Positions 45,954 through 52,239 of a stretch of 52,239 nucleotides of DNA are shown one piece after another; the stretch's first letter is position 1; every line of letters starts with the position of its first letter. The DNA is from Flavobacteriales bacterium (GTDB taxonomy: Bacteria > Bacteroidota > Bacteroidia > Flavobacteriales_D > Sanyastnellaceae). Location of the stretch: positions 1 through 52,239 of the forward strand of contig CANHPZ010000004.1 in NCBI GenBank assembly GCA_947462725.1. The letters run 5' to 3'. The translations under genes were made by a program, and so were the position numbers. Under the pieces are notes generated by a model. It worked only from the letters and a program-made list of their open reading frames with translations. It did not search any database and was not told where the DNA came from.

Positions 45954-47171
45954 GTGGAAAAAACATTCGACATCATCATCATTGGCGGTGGCATTGTAGG
46001 TGCTGCCACGATGTACAAAATCCAATCGGCCTATCCCGACCTCAACTTGTTGTTGCTGGAAAAAGAAAAAGGGCTTGCCGATCATCAAACCGGAAACAAC
46101 AGCGGTGTAATTCACTCCGGTATTTATTACAAACCGGAATCACTCAAAGCAGTGAATTGCGTGAACGGTCGTCGTGAGTTGGTTCAGTTTGCCAAGACCT
46201 ATGGCATCAAACACGACATCTGCGGCAAGCTCATAGTGGCCACCAAGGAAGCGGAGTTTGTGCACATGGAGAAAATCTGGCAGAATGGTATTGCCAACGG
46301 CATTGAAGATATGCGTCGCGTGAATGCAGATGAGATTAAAGAAATTGAACCCTATTGCTCGGGCATCGCCGGCATTCACATCGGTTGCACCGGCATCATA
46401 GATTTTCGCGGTGCAACGGAGAAAATGGCAGAGATCGCAGTAAGCAAGCAATCACGCAGCGAAGTGCACACTCAGGAAGAGGCATTGGGTTTCGAGCGCG
46501 ATGGAGAATGGACATTAGTAAAAACAACCAAGGCCGTTTATCGCGCCAAGAAATTGATTGTATGCGGTGGACTTCAGGCCGATAGACTTGCGCGTAAGGA
46601 CGGAGTGAAATTGAAAGAAAAAGTAGTTGGCTTCCGCGGCGATTATTATGAACTGACCGAACAAGCCAAGCACAAAGTGAAGCATTTGATTTATCCGGTG
46701 CCCAATCCCGACTTTCCGTTTTTGGGGGTTCACTTCACGCGTATGGTGGATGGCGAAATCGAATGTGGTCCGAATGCCGTGTTCACATTCAAGCGCGAAG
46801 GATATGGAAAGACCGACTTTTCTCTTCGCGACACTGTTGATGCCTTGAGTTATATCGGCACTTGGCGCTTGTTCATGAGCAATATGAAATTCGGCATTGA
46901 TGAATACCGCCGAGCATTTTCAAAGCGCTTGTTTTTAAATACCCTTCAGACGCTTATTCCATCACTTACCATGGATGATATACATCCCGGGCGAGCTGGA
47001 GTTCGTGCATTGTTGTTGCGTCAGGATGGCGACACACGCGATGACTTCCGCATCGAATATACCGACCATAGCATTCACGTATTGAATGCGCCCTCACCAG
47101 CCGCTACAGCAGCATTGGCTATTGGCGACAACATAAAAGAGATGGCTGAGAAGCACTTCGGCCTGAAATAA
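45954..47171 (+). CDS. lhgO: L-2-hydroxyglutarate oxidase/dehydrogenase
   Basis: 405 residues; FAD enzyme that oxidises L-2-hydroxyglutarate to 2-oxoglutarate. FAD loop FDIIIIGGGIVGAATMYKI, then HQTGNNSGVIHSGIYYKP, LIVCGGLQADRLA and the C-terminal GRAGVRALLLRQDGDTRDDF. No ATG is close to the FAD loop; GTG at 45954 (VEKTFDIIII) is taken as the start, with GTG 45939 as an alternative. Confidence 0.93.
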   Translation: MEKTFDIIIIGGGIVGAATMYKIQSAYPDLNLLLLEKEKGLADHQTGNNSGVIHSGIYYKPESLKAVNCVNGRRELVQFAKTYGIKHDICGKLIVATKEAEFVHMEKIWQNGIANGIEDMRRVNADEIKEIEPYCSGIAGIHIGCTGIIDFRGATEKMAEIAVSKQSRSEVHTQEEALGFERDGEWTLVKTTKAVYRAKKLIVCGGLQADRLARKDGVKLKEKVVGFRGDYYELTEQAKHKVKHLIYPVPNPDFPFLGVHFTRMVDGEIECGPNAVFTFKREGYGKTDFSLRDTVDALSYIGTWRLFMSNMKFGIDEYRRAFSKRLFLNTLQTLIPSLTMDDIHPGRAGVRALLLRQDGDTRDDFRIEYTDHSIHVLNAPSPAATAALAIGDNIKEMAEKHFGLK

Positions 47172-47185
47172 TGGACATAAAAAAA

Positions 47186-47209
47186 CCCCTTCAATAAAGG
47201 GGTTTTTTT
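47186..47209. terminator. Bidirectional rho-independent terminator
   Basis: CCCCTT (47186-47191), loop CAATA, AAGGGG (47197-47202), with A and T runs on the two sides; serves convergent lhgO and the Cys-rich gene. Confidence 0.85.
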
Positions 47210-47223
47210 ATTCCTTAAGCTGA

Positions 47224-47586
47224 TTACTTCTTAGGTTCTTCAACCATTGCGATTGTTTTCACACGCTTAGATTTTTTACCGTCAGCAGGTGCCGCTTCAG
47301 CGCTACCACCTTTTTGGCAGCAAGAACCGCCGGCACTGGTTGTGCCTTTGCTACAGCAAGAGCCACCTGTGCTTTTCGCGCAAGTCTTTTCAGTTGCTGC
47401 AGTGCCTGTTGTTTCGCACTTAGCACCTGTTTTAGCAGCATCCTTTTCGCACTTAGCCTTATCAGCTTCAGAGCATTTCATTACTTCTTGCTTTGAAGAA
47501 GTTCCTTGAGCTGCAGCGCTAGAACACTGAGCACTGGCCGCACCGCAGAAAGCAACAAAGGCCAAAAGAGCAAATAATTTTTTCAT
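47224..47586 (-). CDS. Small exported Cys-rich protein, possible metal binder
   Basis: 120 residues from the ATG at 47586. A signal peptide (MKKLFALLAFVAFCGAASAQ) is followed by about 100 residues with nine Cys, low complexity (Ala, Lys, Thr, Gly, Ser) and a repeated GGSCCxKG pair. The end is basic (KKSKRVKTIAMVEEPKK). No family was recognised. The CC pairs suggest thiol chemistry or metal binding (zinc, copper), by inference only. It is a stand-alone gene. Confidence 0.75.
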   Translation of the reverse strand: MKKLFALLAFVAFCGAASAQCSSAAAQGTSSKQEVMKCSEADKAKCEKDAAKTGAKCETTGTAATEKTCAKSTGGSCCSKGTTSAGGSCCQKGGSAEAAPADGKKSKRVKTIAMVEEPKK

Positions 47587-47818
47587 GGTATTGATTTTTT
47601 TACGTTTTCTATAGTGAAGATGCATAAACAAACGCACCTCAGCGAGGCGAATATACAACAAAACCTATCCTATCTTTCCTCCTGTCAGCCCAATACAGAA
47701 TTTTAACAGCACGAAACTAATCGACTCTAGTTCTTGGATAACTAACCGAACGCATTGACCAATTAGCGGTATACCCACTAACTTGCACCAGCATTTGCTC
47801 GGTATCTACCGTGAAACA

Positions 47819-48670
47819 ATGGCCAAAAAAGCTGAACATATAGACCCTATTGGTAATGTTGATCCCGCTAATCTCACGATCAACAATACCCGTGCGACCG
47901 AATTCCTAAAGGCGCTCGACGACAGGCCCAAAGAGCGAGCAGCATTTGTGTATCAAGCTATCATTGTTTCGCTCATTGCACACATTTTCATCCTCTTCGT
48001 AACCCAAATGCTTACGCAGGACCATCGGATCACTGAAGATGAGGTGATATACGAAGAGCTCGCTATGGACATGCTTTCTGACGAGCCACTCCCGGAAGAA
48101 ATCCAGCCCCAGGAGCGGGATCCGCGCACCGGTGAATTGCGCAATTTGGTGGCTAATGAAAACTCAGATCGTTCGTCAGATGCTCGCAACTACCGAGGCA
48201 TGAGTTCTTCGCAAATGAAAGAACAGGTCTATAACGACTTGAAGAATATGGAGGCCGAAGAATTTGCTCGCCTCAAAAATGGTGAATCGGATTATTCAGT
48301 TGCCGACAAATCCCAAGGACAAAGCAATACGAGCGACAGGAAAAAAAGCGATATGGATTGGTATCGCGAACAGCAGAACAACAAGAGTTATAGCGGGCCG
48401 GTAACGGCTTCGTTTAACATGGCAGGTCGTGACCCACTCGAAAACCCCATACCTACTTACCGCTGCAAAACAAACGGCACTGTCGTAGTTATTGTCAGCA
48501 TTGACGAACTGGGTAAGGTGATTGAGGCGCGTATAAATGAAAGTAAATCATCCACCAATGAGTGTCTGCGCGGAGAGTCACTAACCTACGCCAAGAAATG
48601 GCGCTTCGACTACAGCAACAAGAGCCGCAAGCAAGACGGCACGATCACTTTTACGTTCAGTGCACAATAG
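47819..48670 (+). CDS. TonB-like protein with one membrane segment
   Basis: 283 residues from the ATG at 47819. One membrane helix (about 46-66, AIIVSLIAHIFILFVTQML) is preceded by a cytoplasmic N-terminus. A polar, acidic linker follows and the end has a TonB C-terminal-like pattern (GTVVVIVSIDELGKVIEARI, LTYAKKWRFDYS, KQDGTITFTFSAQ). It lacks a long Pro-rich stretch. It may transmit energy to outer-membrane receptors or belong to an adventurous-gliding/TonB-like system; the target is unknown. It ends 2 bases before the convergent dehydrogenase gene. Confidence 0.8.
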   Translation: MAKKAEHIDPIGNVDPANLTINNTRATEFLKALDDRPKERAAFVYQAIIVSLIAHIFILFVTQMLTQDHRITEDEVIYEELAMDMLSDEPLPEEIQPQERDPRTGELRNLVANENSDRSSDARNYRGMSSSQMKEQVYNDLKNMEAEEFARLKNGESDYSVADKSQGQSNTSDRKKSDMDWYREQQNNKSYSGPVTASFNMAGRDPLENPIPTYRCKTNGTVVVIVSIDELGKVIEARINESKSSTNECLRGESLTYAKKWRFDYSNKSRKQDGTITFTFSAQ

Positions 48671-48672
48671 AT

Positions 48673-49887
48673 TTACTTTCCCTCTGCGTATTCCTTGAGA
48701 TAAGCAAAGTGTGGTGTAAGATGTCCATCAAGCGTTGTTTCCGTTGCGTGCCAAATGATTTCCTTCGCATCCTCGCCAAGCATAAGCGGAAGCACATGCT
48801 TGATGAGTTCATTGCCGAAATCTTCAGAGGCATCCTTTGGCAATTCGCAAGGCAAATTATCGATGGCCATCACGCAGATAGCCTCCGCCAATTTCCAGTC
48901 GCATTCCAAGCCATTTACAGGATTGTATCCATACAATGCCTCTGCTATTTTGGATGCACGCAAAGTGGAGGCAATTGGTCCATCCACATCACAACTCACA
49001 TCGGCAATGACGCGGCACTTCCAATCAGGCTGCTGCATATCATTCGCTGTTAGCAATAGCGGATTGCCGGAGGCCCAAAGGTGACAGGCGATATAAAGAT
49101 CGGCGTACCTTACGGTTTCAGCCAGGGTCGATTGATACAGTTGCGGATTGTTGTAGAAGTCTGCTTTATCAAAACCACCACGATCGCTTCTGACATAATA
49201 ATCCTGCGTATCGAGATGGGTATAAATTGGTTCGTTGTACTCCTCACTCAGAAACTCGCCCTCACTCACTTTTTTGAGTGGAAGCAAGGTCAAGATTTCC
49301 TCCGCACCATTTCCTACTCGGCCAAAACCGGTAACAACCACCTTCATATCGGCGGGGAGTTTCACCTGCTTCAATTGCTCTTCCATTTCGCGTCGATCAG
49401 CGCATTCGTGTGGAGCCTTGATGGAAAAAAGCCCATGCTTCAATCCATAGGCGCGGAAAGCATGATAAGCTCCTACTATACCGGCATATCGGCCAAAGCC
49501 TATCAAACGCTTCTTCTTTTCATCCTTAATAACTTCGTAGTCGATCAGTCGAATTTTGCGATCGAGTATCGCCTTCAAAAGCTTCGCGTTGTAGGGCTGC
49601 TTCTTGAAGGTATGAGAGAAAAACATATAAGTCTTTCCCTCTATCAGCATGTCGATGGGCACCTCCTTAACACCTATGATTAGATCGCAATCCGATAGAT
49701 CCTCCCGAAGGGCGATACCATGCGCTGCATAATCAGCATCGGTGTATTTGCGTATGGCACTGGGCTGTGCTACTACATCAACATCAAAGGTTGATTTCAC
49801 ATGCGCGCACTGCTCGGGAGTTAGAGCAACCCGATGGTCGGGTGGAACCTTTCCTTCACGAATGATCCCAATTTTCTTGATTTTCAT
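48673..49887 (-). CDS. Saccharopine/alanine dehydrogenase-family oxidoreductase
   Basis: 404 residues from the ATG at 49887 (MKIKKIGIIREGKVPPDHRVALTP). The N-terminus is the alanine-dehydrogenase/PNT domain; the NAD loop is MKVVVTGFGRVGNGAEEIL. RVIADVSCDVDGPIASTLRASKI fits the lysine-forming saccharopine dehydrogenases of this phylum. Likely role: lysine or amino-acid metabolism. The exact substrate is not certain. Confidence 0.85.
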   Translation of the reverse strand: MKIKKIGIIREGKVPPDHRVALTPEQCAHVKSTFDVDVVAQPSAIRKYTDADYAAHGIALREDLSDCDLIIGVKEVPIDMLIEGKTYMFFSHTFKKQPYNAKLLKAILDRKIRLIDYEVIKDEKKKRLIGFGRYAGIVGAYHAFRAYGLKHGLFSIKAPHECADRREMEEQLKQVKLPADMKVVVTGFGRVGNGAEEILTLLPLKKVSEGEFLSEEYNEPIYTHLDTQDYYVRSDRGGFDKADFYNNPQLYQSTLAETVRYADLYIACHLWASGNPLLLTANDMQQPDWKCRVIADVSCDVDGPIASTLRASKIAEALYGYNPVNGLECDWKLAEAICVMAIDNLPCELPKDASEDFGNELIKHVLPLMLGEDAKEIIWHATETTLDGHLTPHFAYLKEYAEGK

Positions 49888-49904
49888 TGAATCAAAGTTT
49901 TTTG

Positions 49905-49912
49905 CAAATTTA
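49905..49912 (-). promoter_or_regulatory. Candidate -7 promoter box of the dehydrogenase gene
   Basis: The minus strand reads TAAATTTG, an exact TAnnTTTG match, 18 bases before the ATG. Confidence 0.4.
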
Positions 49913-50001
49913 CCTTCAAGCATGGGGCAATGATGCATATCCCCACGAAAGTAATGAGTAGAGATTTGCGGATTTTAGCATTCGCAAGATGCATCTGCAT
50001 C

Positions 50002-50009
50002 TATCTTTG
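50002..50009 (+). promoter_or_regulatory. Candidate -7 promoter box of tmRNA
   Basis: TATCTTTG is an exact TAnnTTTG match. It lies about 60 bases before the predicted mature 5' end, leaving a precursor leader for RNase P to remove. Confidence 0.45.
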
Positions 50010-50068
50010 CCCTGTTCTTTGACATTATTCTTCATCGAAATTGCTTTTGCAATGGAGAGAATAATCTC

Positions 50069-50466
50069 GGGCCCGTTCCCTGGATTTGACAGCAAGAAGA
50101 ATAGCTGGGCAAGCATGCAGAGCGTTTTGCAGTGAGGCTCTTTAATATGAAACTGTAAGTCAGAAATGACAACACTTCTTACGCGCTTGCAGCCTAATCA
50201 CCGGGTGTGATTATGCCTAATTTCGGACTGGGTCCGGAACAAGCACTGTCTCGTCGGCTAACCCCGCTCTTGGTTACCGGCAATGAGGCTTCATCAAAAA
50301 GAGATCGCAAAAGCCGACGCTTGTAGGTAATTGCTAAAAAACACAAGCTAAGTGTGGTGTTTGGCTGTCTGTAGTCTGACGCACATCGAAAACTAATTAC
50401 AGAATAAGCATGTAGAAAACTTAGAAATTCCTTGTTTGGACGTGGGTTCGACCCCCACCGGGTCCA
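50069..50466 (+). ncRNA. ssrA: tmRNA (ssrA)
   Basis: About 398 bases. The 5' end GGGCCCG (50069-50075) pairs with CGGGTCC (50459-50465) as the acceptor stem with one G-T pair, and A50466 is the discriminator; CCA is not encoded. CCCTGGATTTGACAGC after the 5' stem matches the tmRNA D-loop region. The T arm is GTGGG-TTCGACC-CCCAC (50442-50458). The message part is at 50162-50197 and encodes a tag ending YALAA. tmRNA rescues stalled ribosomes together with SmpB, which is not in the window. Confidence 0.93.
50162..50197 (+). other. tmRNA proteolysis-tag reading frame
   Basis: After the UAAGUC segment (compare UAGUC in E. coli) the codons AGA AAT GAC AAC ACT TCT TAC GCG CTT GCA GCC TAA give RNDNTSYALAA. 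The end YALAA is the usual degradation signal; the first codon was set by analogy to E. coli and is the less certain part. Confidence 0.8.
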
Positions 50467-50472
50467 CAAAAA

Positions 50473-50495
50473 ATGAGCTTCGGCTCATTTTTTTT
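50473..50495 (+). terminator. Terminator-like hairpin with TTCG loop between tmRNA and tRNA-Val
   Basis: ATGAGC, loop TTCG, GCTCAT (50473-50488), then a run of T to 50495. It ends tmRNA transcription 3 bases before the tRNA starts, so the tRNA may be read by leak-through or its own promoter. Confidence 0.85.
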
Positions 50496-50498
50496 GTG

Positions 50499-50573
50499 GG
50501 GCAATTAGCTCAGTTGGTTCAGAGCACTACCTCGACAAGGTAGGGGTCACTGGTTCGAGCCCAGTATTGCCCA
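50499..50573 (+). tRNA. tRNA-Val (GAC)
   Basis: A 75-base cloverleaf. Acceptor GGGCAAT/ATTGCCC, D arm GCTC/GAGC, anticodon stem CTACC/GGTAG with loop TCGACAA, T arm ACTGG-TTCGAGC-CCAGT, discriminator A; CCA is not encoded. The anticodon GAC (50534-50536) reads valine GUC/GUU. Position 33 (50533) is C, where nearly all tRNAs have U. Confidence 0.93.
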
Positions 50574-50580
50574 CAACAAA

Positions 50581-50607
50581 AGAGCGAGGGACTAGCCCTC
50601 GCTCTTT
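50581..50607 (+). terminator. Terminator after tRNA-Val
   Basis: AGAGCGAGGG (50581-50590), loop ACTAG, CCCTCGCTCT (50596-50605), then a short T tail. Confidence 0.75.
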
Positions 50608-50688
50608 CTCCAAATCTACAACATCATGAAAGCCTGCGTTTTGCAGCGCACTGCCTCTTTGAGGGTTGAAGAAATCGCAATACGAAGA

Positions 50689-52239
50689 TTATTTTTTCTT
50701 GTGGATGCGTACCGAAAATTTATGGTGGGAGCGTTGCGTAAATTGGTCAAGGCCCTTCAGTTTGAATTGTCCGCCGGCACGGGTGTAGTCCTCATCGAAG
50801 TGGTGAAGATTTTCCATCGTTGAGTGGTCAATGATTGACGCATTCGAAACATCCATGGTCACATGTTTGCCGGCAGGAATCTTCGAAAGCGTTTTCATGA
50901 GAGAGATATAATTGGAGAAAACCAACGATGATTTCGCTTCAATCCATAAATCGTTACCCGTCTCTTTCATTTCAACTTTTGCCGAGAACATATCTGACAT
51001 TTTCAATCCATTGACGAGTTGGAACAACATCTTCACCAAAATACCGGCAGCGATACCTAGCAGCAAATCCGTTGCAAGCGTAACAATAACCGTTGACACG
51101 AAGATGAGCAACTGCTCTTTACCCACATGCCACATGTGAGCGAATTCGCGAGGATGCGCCAATTTAAAACCAACGCCAATCAGCATTGCCGAGAGTGCGG
51201 GCTTCGGGATCAAATCGCTGAATTGCACAGCGAACAACAAGAAGATAAGCATGAAAATACCGTGGAAGAAATTAGCCCATTTCGTGCGAGCTCCATTGCT
51301 CACGTTGGCCGACGAACGTGCCACCTCTGAAATCATCGGCAATCCACCGAGCAAACCCGCAACAGCATTACCCAATCCAAGACCAACCAAATCTTTGTTG
51401 GTGTTCGACTTGCGGCGCCACGGATCGCGCATATCAATCGCCTTCACGGTAAGCAAGGCTTCAAGACTTCCTACCAATGCAAACATCACTACGTATTTCA
51501 CGAATACACCTGCTTGATGGATTCCGGAAAAGTCAGCATTCAATGCGATGATATCCACCAGTGATTTATCGAAGTGTACGAATAATTTTTCGCCGAGGTG
51601 CATTCCCTTTGCGAGAGGAATTGAGACTAGCAACACAATCAATGGTGCAGGAATTTTCTTAGCAAAGCCAAACTTGAGCATTGGCCAGCCAAATACAATC
51701 ACCAAACAAACCAGACCAATAATGAGCGCAGTTGTATCAAAATTGGCAATCGAATGCGGCATCGCATGAAACAAGTCGAAAGGCTCTACCAAGGGTTTAC
51801 CGCCTTCAGGTGAGCCGGCCAATTCTGGTTCAATCCATGACACGACCGGATTCTGTCCGAGCAGTCCATGAAACTGTTTACTCATGATGATGATACCAAT
51901 CGCCGCCAGCATGCCATGCACAGCTGATAGCGGAAAGAACTCGCTCATCTTTCCGAGCTTGGCAAACCCGAAAATCATTTGCACTACCGCTGCAACCACG
52001 ATGGTTCCTAGCGTGAGCTTCCATCCGATTTCACCGCCACCGAATTCACTCACGGCACCGGCAACAATGACAATCAATCCTGCAGCAGGACCCTTAATGG
52101 TGAGTGGTGAACCGGCAAAAAACGCCACCACTATACCGCCAATCATGGCTGTCAGCAAACCGTAAATAGGCATAAAATCGCTCGCCTGTGCGATACCCAT
52201 GCTGAGCGGTAATGCCAAAATGAAAACAAGAAACCCGGA
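50689..52239 (-). CDS. SulP-family anion transporter (5' partial)
   Basis: The frame runs to the right edge (the first visible residues are SGFLVFILALPLSMGIAQ), so only a short N-terminal part is missing; about 516 residues are present. The SulP fold is clear: many membrane helices, PLSMGIAQASDFMP, FAGSPLTIKGPAAGLIVIV, LVGLGLGNAVAGLLGGLPM and ISEVARSSANVSNGARTKWA. A STAS domain follows (VTMDVSNASIIDHSTMENLH). SulP proteins carry bicarbonate, sulfate or other anions; no carbonic anhydrase gene is visible here to support bicarbonate. Confidence 0.93.
   Translation of the reverse strand, partial: SGFLVFILALPLSMGIAQASDFMPIYGLLTAMIGGIVVAFFAGSPLTIKGPAAGLIVIVAGAVSEFGGGEIGWKLTLGTIVVAAVVQMIFGFAKLGKMSEFFPLSAVHGMLAAIGIIIMSKQFHGLLGQNPVVSWIEPELAGSPEGGKPLVEPFDLFHAMPHSIANFDTTALIIGLVCLVIVFGWPMLKFGFAKKIPAPLIVLLVSIPLAKGMHLGEKLFVHFDKSLVDIIALNADFSGIHQAGVFVKYVVMFALVGSLEALLTVKAIDMRDPWRRKSNTNKDLVGLGLGNAVAGLLGGLPMISEVARSSANVSNGARTKWANFFHGIFMLIFLLFAVQFSDLIPKPALSAMLIGVGFKLAHPREFAHMWHVGKEQLLIFVSTVIVTLATDLLLGIAAGILVKMLFQLVNGLKMSDMFSAKVEMKETGNDLWIEAKSSLVFSNYISLMKTLSKIPAGKHVTMDVSNASIIDHSTMENLHHFDEDYTRAGGQFKLKGLDQFTQRSHHKFSVRIHKKK

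Noticed and set aside
49081-49683. Plus-strand frame of 200 codons
   Set aside because: Antisense to the dehydrogenase gene, whose motifs are clear.
50194-50469. Minus-strand open frame of 91 codons
   Set aside because: It is the antisense of the tmRNA; its opening (MWTRWGSNPRP) is the usual false translation of a tRNA-like T arm.
50689-52239. SulP gene as a truncated pseudogene
   Set aside because: The frame stays open to the window edge and the N-terminal motif is just visible; it is cut by the window.
1-52239. CRISPR arrays, insertion sequences, phage genes, rRNA
   Set aside because: No spaced direct repeats, transposase, integrase or rRNA-like sequence was seen on either strand.

Overview
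The window is a 52 kb piece of a bacterial chromosome from the phylum Bacteroidota, most likely a marine or aquatic flavobacterium-like organism. The support is direct. At least four predicted secreted proteins end in a type IX secretion (T9SS) C-terminal sorting domain with a YPNP-type motif. Several families are typical of the phylum: short CarB without the allosteric domain, short 465-residue arginine decarboxylase, short AMP nucleosidase, a DUF5606 protein and an OlsF-type acyltransferase. Candidate promoters fit the Bacteroidota TAnnTTTG -7 box. No mobile element, CRISPR array, phage gene or rRNA operon was seen. Coding density is very high, and no gene-free stretch exceeds 300 bases apart from the one holding the tmRNA.

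Layout. 1-5320: a partial T9SS surface protein, carB on the minus strand, then divergent pabA/trpG and an alpha/beta hydrolase. 5532-9284: a polyamine-flavoured plus-strand cluster of arginine decarboxylase, an MscS-type channel, a deoxyhypusine-synthase-like enzyme and a small acidic-tailed protein. 9334-12171: a divergent pair of secreted proteins, a trypsin/lysyl-endopeptidase-like protein with all three catalytic positions replaced, and a five-module Kazal/Kunitz-like inhibitor; both carry T9SS tags. 12168-13869: NUDIX hydrolase, pyrE and an SRPBCC protein. 13870-20083 (minus): M61 peptidase and a PafA-like phosphatase overlapped by ATGA, then a fadD-PAP2-crcB operon also chained by ATGA overlaps. 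20186-25875: hydroxyacyl-CoA dehydrogenase, DUF5606, orphan HsdR-N nuclease-like protein, AMP nucleosidase, holA, MOSC protein and hemE. 25872-28378: two paralogous OmpA-family proteins. 28379-34917: obg and adk, lpd, a c-type-cytochrome-like lipoprotein, a tiny AT-hook-like protein, cysteine desulfurase and glmM.

35031-49887 holds an ACP phosphodiesterase, secreted proteins, MltF, a secreted peptidylarginine-deiminase-like enzyme (PPAD type) with a T9SS tag, an OlsF-like acyltransferase, a Tat-exported glycosylasparaginase, a UbiA prenyltransferase, an MFS transporter, L-2-hydroxyglutarate oxidase, a Cys-rich exported peptide, a TonB-like protein and a saccharopine/alanine-dehydrogenase-family enzyme. 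50069-50573 holds tmRNA (ssrA) and tRNA-Val(GAC). The window ends in a SulP anion transporter cut by the right edge.

Most genes are housekeeping: pyrimidine, purine, heme, lipid, cell wall and Fe-S metabolism, replication and trans-translation. The less ordinary content is extracellular: a pseudoprotease/inhibitor pair, an exported arginine deiminase, a Cys-rich peptide and other surface proteins. Two RNA observations also stand out: a tmRNA tag that seems to begin with Arg, and a tRNA-Val gene with C instead of T at position 33. All calls rest on reading the sequence by eye; no database search was run.
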